Origin: Heterobasidion occidentale
Taxonomy: Eukaryota > Basidiomycota > Agaricomycetes > Russulales > Bondarzewiaceae
Reading direction: 5' to 3'
Length of the DNA: 64,000 bases
Assembly (NCBI GenBank): GCA_039111635.1
Contig: JBCAQO010000005.1
Coordinates: forward strand, 806,001 to 870,000
Of the stretch, positions 22,631 through 33,424 are shown piece after piece (within the stretch, counting starts at the first letter, position 1; the number at the start of each line of letters is the position of its first letter). The translations under genes and the position numbers were made by a program. The notes below the pieces were generated by a model. That model was not told the DNA's origin and ran no database searches. It saw only the letters and a program-made list of their open reading frames with translations.

Positions 22631-22913
22631 TGTGTTGGACAGTGGCTAGACGGTGCGAGTTATGCATCATGTGTTTCACACATTACTTATTATTTCCCTT
22701 TCTCAACAAGTTGTATTGTATGTGACCATAGTTGCCTGGAATTTAGTGTTCCTTTGTACGTGATCGCCGTGTACCGTTGAGCAAACTCCTGAACCAGGTT
22801 GGTACTCAGTACAAAGACGACCAAACAACGATTCCGCGTTATCAAGCACTTTGACTCTGTGCAAAAAGATCTCGTTGTATGCTCTCACTTCCGGCCCGTT
22901 GTTCTATCCCGCC

Positions 22914-24018
22914 ATGCTAGACTCAGGTCCCACTGTCGAAATTCACCCCATACGAGACATACGCACCCGCGATGATCATGGACAGCCCATACCAGTCTCC
23001 GTCAATTACTTCCCCCACCGCCAATGCAATTATGCTTGCAAATTCTGCTTCCACACCGCGCTCTCCTCCAACAAGCTCAAGCTCGAGAAGGCCCAGGAGG
23101 GCCTTCGCTTGCTAAAGGACGCGGGCATGTAGCGTCTGAATATCTCGGGTGGGGAGCCATTCCTCCATCCCGAGTTCTTGGGCAAGCTGTTTCGCTATGC
23201 GAAGGTGGAGCTTGGTGTCGACACCGGCGTCATCTGTAACGGGTCGAAGGTCACTGATCAGTGGCTAGACAAATATGGCCAGTACCTGGATTGGATGGGT
23301 GTTTCGTGTGACTCGTTCAACGAGGACACGAACGAGCTTATTGGGCGCCGCGATGGCAGCAAGCGCCATGGGGAGCACTGGCGTCGCGTGCAGAGGATTG
23401 CTGAATATTGTCACGCCCGGACGCCACCCCTCAAGTTCAAAATGAACACAGTAGTAAATCGCTACAATGTTGAGGAGGACATGAACTTTGCACTGGAGGT
23501 GCTGAAGCCGCAGCGCTGGAAGGTGAGTATCTCTCTGAGACGGTCTCCTTTCGTTGCATACTATTCCCGCACCGACACTTGTATTAGGTTTTCCAAGTGC
23601 TTCTGCTTGAAGGCGAGAATACGGGCCCAGGCGCCCTGCGGAACGCCGATGACCTCGTCATCTCCAATGATGAATTCCAAGGATTCCTCGAACATCACAA
23701 GGCGCACGATCCCGTCGCCGAGGACAACGACGCGATGGAAAATTCATATCTACTCCTTGACGAGGAAATGCGGTACACATCCTTGCCATCTCTTCTCCCT
23801 TAATGTCTAACCCCTTGCACTCTCCCCACGAATATTACAGGTTTCTCAACTGCCAAGGTGGAAAGAAGATACCGGGCCGAAGCATTTTCGAAGTCGGCGT
23901 GCACGCCGCGCTCGCAGGCGCTGGCTGGGAGCCCGAGACTTTCGAAGATCGCGGTGGTATCTATGACTTTGGCGGACAAGAGCCTCCTCATCCGCTGCCA
24001 GAAGCGCTTGTATTCTAA
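22914..24018 (+). pseudogene. Viperin-like radical SAM gene with one in-frame amber codon
   Basis: Homologue of viperin, the radical S-adenosylmethionine enzyme that in animals and prokaryotes makes 3'-deoxy-3',4'-didehydro nucleotides with antiviral effect. Exons 22914-23522, 23588-23772 and 23841-24018 sum to 324 codons. Seen: the 4Fe-4S motif CNYACKFC, the SAM-binding NISGGEPFLHPEF, MNTVVNRYNVEEDM, LLLEGENTGPGALRNADDL and the hallmark SYLLLDEEMRFLNC. A single TAG at 23130-23132 interrupts the first exon between DAGM and RLNISGGEP; everything else is open and correctly spliced. No GT...AG intron could remove it without removing the cluster motif. The start ATG at 22914 gives a short N terminus without the ER-binding helix of animal viperin. 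The last residue is Phe, whereas animal viperin ends in Trp. It could be a recent null allele, a base-call error or a read-through site. Confidence 0.85.
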
Positions 24019-24768
24019 GGATCGACGGAAAGACTTCGAAGTGCATGACTTACAACTGAAGGATAAGAGGTGGCTAAGAACATCGGGCTCCCTTTCAGAA
24101 CTGGGCTCAATAGCTTGAAGCTTGGGTTAGGACCTGCATACGAATTGGTGGGTGAAGCAGGAAAGGCGCGGCGTGCTGCATTATACCCACATACTCGTGT
24201 GCACGACATAACAAATGGTTCTATCGGAAGGGCCTGCTCATGAATTGTCGTGAAGTCAATACTCAATCTTCTGCAGCCGGGCATGATGCATGCTCGTGCC
24301 GCTGTCAGATAAGACCAAAGAGCAAATCTCCCCATGAGGACTAGAGTGCGAACATCCTGATTTCTCCGGTTTCAGAAGCTCATACCACTTTTTGAGTTGA
24401 TGATTCCATTTGCCGGCACGACCGATGACAAGAATCAGGATACCACCTATCCTGGGATGGAAGCTATTTTCTTGCTCGATGTAAAACAGATAGATGTAAT
24501 GGATTGAATCAATGTCAACTGAAGCGAATACACCGCGCCCGCCATATTGCATTGTTGTTGGATGATCCTCGAAACACATATACAAACAACTATGTGATGC
24601 TCTATCTAATAGTATACGGAATGTGCATATGGCTCAGCTTCGTCTTGCACCACAACACCCTTGACTGCTTTCAATTTCTCTCTTTCGCAATGAGCATCGA
24701 TTAATCTCCCAATAGTAGCATCCTCCCTAACAAGCTCAGCTAATTGATGTAACGATATACATCGAGAC
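24019..24768. other. Intergenic region without a recognised gene
   Basis: Short open frames only; none shows family motifs. Confidence 0.4.
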
Positions 24769-25965
24769 TCACCATGTCCGCAACTGATCTGAACACGAAG
24801 CTGCGGCCCAGAAATGACACGTTTGCTCCTTCAGAGATGAAGTAATAGTATGAAATAGACCGCGGTCGACGAGATACTCATATCGCACGACGGGGTAGTC
24901 AGAGCGGCCTATCGAGAACCCTTCCACCAACTCGAAATTGTGGTCGGGGCATTTGATCAACTTCCAACTATTGTAAACCATGGGATCCCAAGCGAAATAG
25001 TCTGATGTAGGAGACAAGCGTGGACGTGGCTGGAGATCGCTGGTATCTAACGGGACTATCCACGTATGTCGGTCACGGACCAACGGGTAACGCCGCAGTG
25101 GAACGGTGCTCCTCCAGTCCTTTTCTCTTGCGGCGGAGCGATGAAGATGAGCTGCCATCCTCTGCTTCGATACTTTGCAAACTCAGCCTCCCTGTCGTTG
25201 CGAGAGGCCATGCCTAGAGACACCCTCTCTTCAAAGGTAGCCTGCGGGTATATACTGTACGCTGCATCAAACGCGATGCAGTTCATGACACAAGCTGACC
25301 GAGAATTTCAAGAAGTTTGGAAGCTGGCATACATTACAAGTAAGATTGCAACTCACTGCTGTGGAAGCTCAGTATCGTGACCAGAGGACTACGGGCAGCG
25401 GCAACAATCTGGACCTTGAGTGGGCCGTTGGGTCCATTTCGAGTGAAGCTGTATACTTCAAGAGATTGTGGGCCATAATCACTGTCGTCATCCCATCGAG
25501 TGCTTGATCTAGACGATCCGACCATGTGAGCCTTATCCGGCTGGCCACACCAAAAATTTTGTCCTGATCCCGGCTCGGTGCAAACGAGTATCCCTCATGT
25601 TCCATTAACCAGTGCCCAACCTCTTCGACGCTATCTTCCCATACATATAGGTCCAGATCTGATTCAGGATAAAAGGTTGAATCGAGGAATTGAAGTGCGT
25701 TGGAGCCAGAGATGAGAATTGCAAGACGAGCCTGCATGTTGCGGAATGCGATGGGATCATTGAAGAAGTGTCTGAGGTGACGATTGATGTTGAACGCCCT
25801 GGAGTGGAAGTCCTGCACGCTGTTGTACGCGAGACGACATGTGCGGCCAAAGCGGATGCGGGCGCCAGGGCTCAGTCGGGAGTATATTCCATCGTAGATA
25901 GGATGCCTCGTTAAGATGGAAGGGAGCGACGACACGCGTCCTGGGTCCCTTTCTGCGCAGTCCAT
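24769..25965 (-). pseudogene. F-box/nucleotidyltransferase-like gene, frameshifted copy
   Basis: Paralogue of the intact gene at 27075-28268, transcribed away from it. The start at 25965 (MDCAERDPGR) matches the intact copy. The N-terminal F-box-like helices (LSPGARIRFGRTCRLAYNSV) and SGSNALQFLDSTFY...SDLDLYV are preserved. The frame then breaks twice. Around 25500-25560 the reading passes to another frame without a usable splice site. Near 25083 one base is missing relative to the other copy (TTGGTCC against TTGGGTC), shifting out of frame before DRHTWIVPLDTSDLQPRPRL. Both copies end TW-TGA. Similarity extends into the 5' leader. Confidence 0.75.
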
Positions 25966-27074
25966 ATTGGCGCTGATGAGTGAACGTCAGTTCCGAGTCC
26001 ATCATCCATCATGCGGTTGAAACACAAAGCACGCACCTTGATGAGAGAACGAAGATTGTGGCCGAGCTCTCGTTGTTGGTGCGGAGACGAGGAGGAGGGG
26101 AGAATACGGAATGAGTGCGAGGTCAATCAGATAAGGGAGAATGAGGGTGAGTGGTCAATTTTCGAAGTCAGCTTTTTCTTCTCTTATATTTCGAAAGACT
26201 GTTAAGACCAAACATGTCAAACGCGCTGCGAGTCGTGTGAAGCCAGCTGCGCGACAGGGTCTTCGGGGCGCGGGGATGTTCTAGCAAGGGGCGTCATATG
26301 ACGATGCCAACGCGACACGGCGTCAAGCGGCTTGAATGCTGGCACTTAGTGGCCAAAAGAAAATGGAGATGTTGTTGATTTTTGAGTCTCCTGTGAACGA
26401 AAAAATTGGAGAATCCGTAAAGCCTCGTGAGGCTTTGATCCACATGAAGCATTAAAGCGCACACACCATACAGCATAGATATCGTGGCAGATCTCCCCAA
26501 TATATGGAGTGATTGACTGTATCTTGCAATACGCACATAGCTTGCTACCCGATGCTCGGATTGCTTCACAGCCAATCCAGAGGGCACTTGATCAACGTCA
26601 CATTTAGAAATGAGTCCATGACGATTGCGAGGTAGATGATAGAGTGTGGGTTTGAGGACCCGCGGTCATATCTATGACTTCCGATGAAGTTCTGAACGAG
26701 GGGTGGTTGTTGTTCTAAGTGCCGCTCGATCGTGGAGGCGTGGGAGTCGCTGGGGGTCGGAGGGGATGTATTTGAAAATAGAGGAATCAACACTTCGAAT
26801 ACACCACTTGTCCTTTTTCTAACCTCAAGCTTTGCATCTGAAGCTGAAGCGCTTGAAGCGCTGAAGCTTGAAAGTTGTCGACTTGCGTCCAAGCCGCAGT
26901 ATCCTCATTTGGGTGTTGCTTTTTCCGGAAACTCAAACCATGCCTTCACCAAATCCTTCCTCCATCGCCCTTCGTACCAACGTAGGCAATGGGTTCTCTT
27001 AAACCATCAAGGTGCGTGCTTATGTTCTAACTGCATGTCAGATTCAGAACTGACGTTCACTAATAAGTGCCAAT
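25966..27074. other. Intergenic space between head-to-head paralogues
   Basis: The first 50-60 bases upstream of each ATG are similar (an overlapping open frame reading GLRRKGPRT in both), so the duplication included the leader. The middle has no recognised gene; an open frame at 26566-26892 on the minus strand is Ser-rich at its start and unsupported. Confidence 0.45.
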
Positions 27075-28268
27075 ATGGATTGCGCAGAAAGGGACCTAGG
27101 ACGCACGTCGTCACTCCTTTCCATTTTATCGAGACATCCTATCTATGATGGAATATACTCCCGGCTTAGCCCTGGTGCTCGTATTCGTTTTGGCCGCACA
27201 TGTCGTCTCGCGTACAAAAGTGTGCAGGACTTCCACTCCAGAGCGTTTAACATCAATCGTCACCTCAGGCGCTTCTTCAATGACCCCATCGCATTCCGCA
27301 ACATGCAGGCTCGTCTTGCAATGTTCATCTCTGGTTCGAACGCACTCCAGTTCCTCGATTCGACATTCTATTCCGAATCAGATCTGGACCTATATGTTTC
27401 GTACGACAGCGCTAAAGAGGTTGAGCAGTGGTTAATAGAGCACGAAGGATACTCTTATGCGCCGAGCAAGCAAATGGAGCACGAAGGATACCCTTCTGCA
27501 CCGAGCAATTGGAAGGCTGATGAATATGCGTTCGCATCAATTGCTGTAGTCGATAATTTCACCAAGGATGGACCTGACGGCCCACTCACCGTTCAGGTCG
27601 TTGCCACGGTCATTAATCCTCTGGAGGCGATACTCAACTTTCACAGCAGTGAGTTACAACCAGATCTGTAATACACGAAAAGATTTACAACTTTTTTGGA
27701 TTTTCGGTCAGCCTGTGTCATGAACTGCATCGCGTTCGATGCGGCGTATAGCTTATACCCGCAAGCTACTTTTGAACAGAGGCTATCTCTAGGCATTGCC
27801 TCTCGCAATGATAGGACGGCCCAGTTCACGAAGTATCGAAATAGAGGATGGCAGCTCATCTTAATCACTCCGCCGCAAGAGAAAAAGGCTAGAGGAGCAC
27901 CGTTTCACGGCGATGTCATCCGTTGGGTCTGTGACCGTCATTCGTGGGTAGTCCCGCTGGACACCAGCGATCTCCAGCCACGCCCGCGCCTGTCTCCAAC
28001 ATCAGAGTATTTCCCTTGGGATCCCGTGATTTACAATAGCTGGAAGCTGGTTGAGCAGCTGGTTCCAGGCATCATGGGCTCGTTCCATATGACGCCAGGG
28101 GCTGCTATAGGCCATCGTGGCTACGGTTCCGTCATGCGATATGAATATCTTGTCTTCGACGGTGGTCTATTCCAGACTGTCACTTCGTTTCTGAAGCAGC
28201 AAATGCACGAGCGATCCGAGGCCGAGCGCAGCTCTTCTGCCAAGCAGAAGGAGCTGTCCACATGGTGA
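27075..28268 (+). CDS. F-box/nucleotidyltransferase-like protein, intact copy
   Basis: Member of an agaricomycete family annotated only as hypothetical. Exons 27075-27648 and 27712-28268 give 376 residues. Residues 15-45 resemble an F-box-like helical segment (LSPGARIRFGRTCRLAYKSV). Residues 80-105 read ISGSNALQFLDSTFY then SDLDLYV, the GS...DxD pattern of the DNA-polymerase-beta-like nucleotidyltransferase fold. The third acidic strand residue is not evident: the matching strand reads LTVQVVATV. The C-terminal half has FHSTCVMNCIAFDAAYSLYP and YRNRGWQL, both typical of this family. An internal repeat is visible around residue 125 (EHEGYSYAPS, then EHEGYPSAPS). Catalytic activity is uncertain. 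The pair with 24769-25965 arose by inverted duplication. Confidence 0.78.
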
Positions 28269-29045
28269 GTTCTGGTGTAAAACAAAACATCATCTGGCTA
28301 AGCAGTTTGTTAGGTGTGATGCCGCTATCGGGAGATTGATTGACGCTCACCGCGCAAAAGAGATACAGACGTAGGAGAAAGAGAGAATAGGCTGCAACGT
28401 AAAAACGTGTGTACAGTGTAGCCAAAGCATCACATCGCTATTTGCCCTCTTATATGTCAGAGGCCAGTCAAACAGGGAAAGCTCAACCTTCATAGCAGTG
28501 CAGTGGCATGTACTTCAGTCGACATCGATTTAGGTGATGTCTACCAGCACTACACCTATACTGCTTCACATCGAGCTAAAGATAGCTTCCACCCGAGTAC
28601 ACCATGTACCCTCTTTGTAGGACATTCATTTTTCGTGTACTTTAACATTTCGTGCCACTCCGGAACCAGATTCGATATCTATCCTCCGCATCAGCCACGA
28701 CAGTGCAGTCGGCCTCCTGCGGCAGTAGACATGAGCGATCGGCATGCCACAAAATTTGGGTGATTGGGGATAAGTAATTCGATCCTGAGTTGAATGAAGT
28801 TCCACTGGGCGCAATTACTAACGTCAATTCAAACAGCTTCATCTACCATGTCGAAGACATATCTTTCACCCAAAGCAGCCAAAACAATGGAGAACTCATA
28901 CGTTGCCAAAGTTGATTCCTGGTAACATATCCGACATGAAGTTCCGGCTATAATATATCAGTCGTTCCGCGACCCGGTTCAAATCTGCGTGATTTTTGTT
29001 CGAGACAACCTTGGTCTTGACGCTTGTTTGCAGGCTACCACCATC
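28269..29045. other. Intergenic region without a recognised gene
   Basis: No supported coding stretch. Confidence 0.4.
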
Positions 29046-30350
29046 ATGGACTCCTTGCCCGTCGATTTGCTGGAGATTATTGTGAATCAGGTTCCCGCTG
29101 GAGTAGATCTGAGGAATATCCGGGCCTCGAACAAGACATTCTGCGCGTTGTCCACTCCACGCGTATTTCGACGGATTTTCGTCAAAAATACGATCAGGCA
29201 TGCCCAGGCGTTCGAATTCGTCGTGCAGTGCGAGGCGGTGATTCCGTATCTCGAGGAGATTGTCTACCGAGATATAGATGCAGGCGAAGACGGCAATTTT
29301 TTAGAAGGTATGTATCTTCCGCGATCTTACCATGTAGATCAAGGTTTGAACGAAGCTGTGCAGCCTCTCCCAGCGTTTGTATAGAGTCTTACTACCCACG
29401 GGAAATTCGGGAATCATTGTCCTCTACATTTCGCGCCTTCATGAACTCCCAGCACTGAAGACGCTGGTGTTGAAATTCTTCCCGGAATATATGGAGGATC
29501 TTTCTCTGGGGCTCTATTATCCTTCGGGACATTCAACACTCCAAATGGCTATTCTTACCGGACTATCACGATCACCGTCTCTCTCGCTGACCTCCTTGAC
29601 CATCACTGGTCTCATCGCAGTCCACAATGAGCCCTTCGATACACCGCCCTTCCGTGCTCTTTTCGAACAGTTGACTTGTCTGCGTCTCGGTGCCATATCG
29701 AAAACGTTCTTTGGAGGGTCATCTGAACATGAGAAATTCATTGAATTCTGGGAGAAGGCGATCTCCTAGCGAATTCTCGAGCCACGCGCCTCCTTTGTCC
29801 GATCTCTGACATCGCTCACGCTTCACAGCGACCATGATGTTGGGTTCATTCCAGCCATCGATTTTTCACAGCTCACCTGCTCGAGCCTCGCATTTTTATC
29901 GCTGAAGAACATATCATTTGACGAGGTCAGCATGAACGTGGAAGACTTCATTGTTCGACACGGGGGCACGCTCGAGACTTTGGAGCTCAAAGTTTGCAGA
30001 ATCGCGGTGCACGATCCAGAGCGGGGACCAACTCGCTTCTGGTCACAAATATGGTGAAGATGGGGGCGTTGATGAAGCTCAGCGTGGAAGACGTTCACGA
30101 TATGAGATCAGGGCGAACGCAAAAGTATGTACGGCTAAATAAGGAGCTTGGCTATATGTCCTTCATGATCCCAGTTCCGAGCGAGGAGCTAGATAAGGCA
30201 GCGTTCGAGGCATTGAATGTGTTGCTGGAGTCCCAATTCATTGACTCGTCCAATATGAAAGATGCTATTCCCTACGCATGCTATTCCCTATGGAATCTGA
30301 ATGCCTACGATCGCTTCTCATACAACCTTCAACGTGACCTTCCCATATAG
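29046..30350 (+). pseudogene. F-box gene, broken
   Basis: Starts MDSLPVDLLEIIVNQV, an N-terminal F-box as in basidiomycete F-box/LRR-like proteins, which recruit substrates to SCF ubiquitin ligases. Exon 1 is 29046-29307. The second exon carries leucine-rich text (LPALKTLVLKFFPEY, SLTSLTITGLIA) up to an in-frame TAG at 29767-29769. Beyond it the same frame stays coding-like (FVRSLTSLTLHSDHDVGF, GGTLETLELKVCRI) to a TGG-TGA near 30057, after which another frame continues (LMKLSVEDVHDMRSG, QKYVRLNKELGY) to 30350. The first intron also does not join in a consistent phase. One nonsense codon and at least one frameshift make this a pseudogene. Confidence 0.72.
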
Positions 30351-30960
30351 ATAATCTCGGTCGAAGCTTTGATCGATATTCAGCCCTCGTTCCTCCTCTG
30401 TCGGGTGCTGGAAGCGCGCCACAAGCGACAGAGGCTTAGGCAGTTGACAGTCAACAATGTACAGTGGCGAGTGGATGGGTGGATGAATTAAAGGAGGCAA
30501 GGTTGGTGTGCTGCAACTGCGGTGCCATTGTACGTGTATCGAAGACTAAGTACTGATACACAATCATGAGCTAGTGTACAACTCTATGGAGTTAACAAGT
30601 TCGTCTCTATCTACGATGGTGAGTCGTACTGTATGGTATGGTATCACGTCGTATGTGGGTGTCCGTAGACGTACAACTCGAATAAAGAGATGAACATATG
30701 CAGAATGGATACCGAGCCTGGAGGAAGGAGAAGCATGAAATGTACTGTTCTCACAGAGGAGATCATAAGTGTGAAAGGGGAGGCCGAAGAGAACAGAAGA
30801 AAAGTCATCCAAGCACTGTGTATATTCGAAGAAAAAGCAAAGAAGCCCGATTCCCGAAAGAGAAAGAAGAACGCAACTCAACAATCGAGTATTTTTTTTT
30901 CAGCCGCCCCGTCGAAACGCGACCGACGGCGCGACGCTACGATCGTTCACGATCGACCTT
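30351..30960. other. Intergenic region without a recognised gene
   Basis: Short unsupported frames and a T run at 30893-30900; no motif recognised. Confidence 0.4.
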
Positions 30961-31897
30961 CTACATCGCCCGATCCGGTTGCCGGTCGGTCGTCTCACCT
31001 CGTGCCCCGCTCGAGCGCCCGCTTGCCCTGTGGATCGACGCGCGCTCTTCCCTGTCAGCTATGATCGACGCGCGCCCGCGCCGCCAGCGCGCGCTCAGGG
31101 CGGGCGGGACGGGCGGCTCGCGCTCCGGAGTGGGGACTGCACGTCGGGTGCTGGGCACCGCCGTCGCAGAGACAGATGAGGCGTGCGCATGCATGTGCGC
31201 GTGGGCGTGGGGCTGTTCGTACGAATGTGTTTGGTCGTGAGAGAGGGGGTGGGAGTGCGGGCGCGGGTGCGGGTGCGGGCGGGACGAGGCGACGGCAGGG
31301 ATGACAGCGGGTGCGTGAGAAAAAGAAGGAAATTTTGGGATAGAGAGGGAAAGCACAGGGATGGATGGGATGGACGGGAAGAGGGATGTCGACACTAAAA
31401 GGGGGAAGGGATGCTCGGAGGTGCTGGTGGGGATCTGAGGTTGTCGGGTCGAAATTGAGGAGGTGGAGAGAGTGGAAGATGACGACGATGCAGAAGATGA
31501 GGTGTAGGGGGACGAGGGAAAGGGGTACTCGAAACGACCGTCTGAGGATGCCTCGAAGGGAGTGCTAGGGTGGGCGGGGCTACGCGGGCGGAAGGGGACA
31601 CCCGGAAGGGGGCGGCGGGGAATGGGGGAATAGACGCGCTGTGCGCCGGAGGACTGATCATAGTGAGGTGAGATATGATTGAGAAAAAAAAATCATCTGA
31701 AGCGAAGGGTGTGGAGGGGGCGGTACCTTTGTATCTGCGGGAAGGAGATGGAGGCGTTGCATGCCGGTGCAGGAGGGGAGCTGGACGTCGAGCGAATCAG
31801 CGTCAACTGGCGTGGTGGAGCAGCTTGTGGAGTGGGGATGAAACGTGAGTGAGGACTGAGTGAGGACTACAACTTTGAAGGAATCGCGGAAGGACAT
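30961..31897 (-). CDS. Hypothetical Ser/Pro- and His-rich protein
   Basis: Two exons, 31727-31897 and 30961-31653, joined by an intron with GTACCG donor and a CTCAC branch-like site, give 287 residues. The first exon (MSFRDSFKVVVLTQSSLTFH, LDVQLPSCTGMQRLHLLPAD) looks like a folded N terminus. The second is low complexity: VYSPIPRRPLPG, a Ser run, then a His/Pro/Ala-rich tract (repeated HAHAHMHAHA-type). I do not recognise the family. Support comes from the frame-keeping intron and an uninterrupted frame; the composition makes this a moderate call. Confidence 0.45.
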
Positions 31898-33424
31898 GGG
31901 GCTGGTTTTCAGGACAGCCCCTGGCACGGAACTTTCTGGGCCTTCTGGCTGGGTTGATTCTCCATGACGCGTCTCTCTCTGATAGTCACCCTACGGGGAA
32001 ACCACAAATCCTTGTTATCCGATATGGTGTAACCATGCCTACTACGGGCGAGCAGACGAGAGCGAGCGTGGGCCTCCTCGCCATTCTCGTGTTTGCAGGA
32101 GGAGTTGGGACTATCGTGGAGGGGGTACTTGGTTCGGCGAGGATATGGCCCCAGGCTCAACCTTGGAGCCTCTTGCCGAGTAGCGGCACGTCTGCTTGAA
32201 CTGAACACATCTGACTCGCTCCAGCGCAATGTCAGGTATATTTCTGGATGACCGCCGAGGTGTGGTGTGATTCCGATCAGTCAGTGACAAACTCGGTGCC
32301 AAGAATACAGACATTGTCGAGGGCGTCGATCGTTGACGAAACGTGGATGATCGCATAAGTACTTACAGTATGTCGACAGATCCGGTCTCTGCTACAGTAT
32401 AAGTAGAATGGCGACCTCCTACTCAGAAAGATGTACGCGAGAGACACATCAGACAAGCGAGTGTAGCTGTCAAATGACCGCGAGCACTTACTCCGGATCT
32501 GTAAGCATGCTTCCAGATGCTTCCAGTGACATTCAACCATTCCAATGACCCTCAAGGCACGAGCCTCTCGCATCTCATAACGTATATCGGGCAATATGAA
32601 TCCTCTGCAGCGGTATGTGATGCTTGCAGCGCTCTTCAAGCTCATGAGATACATACTTCCAAGCTGGAGAATGGGGTAGGGCAGGACGTCACGCGGGAGC
32701 GTGCTGTGGACAATATGAACGCTGGACAGATGCACGAAATGGGGGAAGAAAACCACGCCCTACCACGCCTCATCCGCGACGCAAGCGAGCTAGAACGCTT
32801 GTGAAACCTGAAGCATCGAAAGCAGTCCTTATAGACGTAACGATGGGGATACGTAGAGGGCCTCCGTGCTTCACAATACGACTCGGTCAGTACAAGCTCC
32901 AGAGCGCTCTGTAGATGGTCGGTTGATATTGTGACCATACCTGTTCACACCTTGCATGAAAAGCGGTGCAATCGATAGCATGAACTCGAAAGGCAGCAAT
33001 AAGTAGGAAGGTTGCTCCAATTTCCGACAAACATGCGGATGTTTGACAAGAGTGACGAGGCAGATGAGTCGGAAGGGAATGTCGTGGCGATGAAGAGTTC
33101 TTTGCACGATCGCCAAGTGGCTATCGCGATATCGTGTGGACTGGCGATGTGGGCGATGCAGGGTGATGCAGCGATGGATGAAATCTTGAGAAGACGATGT
33201 CGTCAAACACCCGTGGGAATTCCGATACGCAACCGAGTCCTGCCAGGCGCCTGCATCCGCATCCCAACAGGCCATTCCCCAGTCATTCCCCACTAAACTT
33301 CTACTCTCACTTCCAATTTGTCAAACAACTCAGATCTCTACTTCTCTCTTCGTTCAGCTTCCTTCCTGCCTTCATTTCCATCCTCGTTTCATCCTCTGAA
33401 TTACAAACAGCCGATATTTAAGCA
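31898..33424. other. Intergenic region, no recognised gene
   Basis: Several overlapping minus-strand open frames (32277-32756, 32642-32938, 32871-33293) have mildly coding-like composition, but I could not chain them with plausible splice sites. The last 150 bases before 33425 are CT-rich, as in a promoter/leader for the following gene. Confidence 0.35.

Noticed and set aside
22914..23522. An intron removing the TAG in the viperin-like gene
   Set aside because: No GT donor lies close upstream; the only ones available would remove the CxxxCxxC cluster motif, and the exons already sum in frame.
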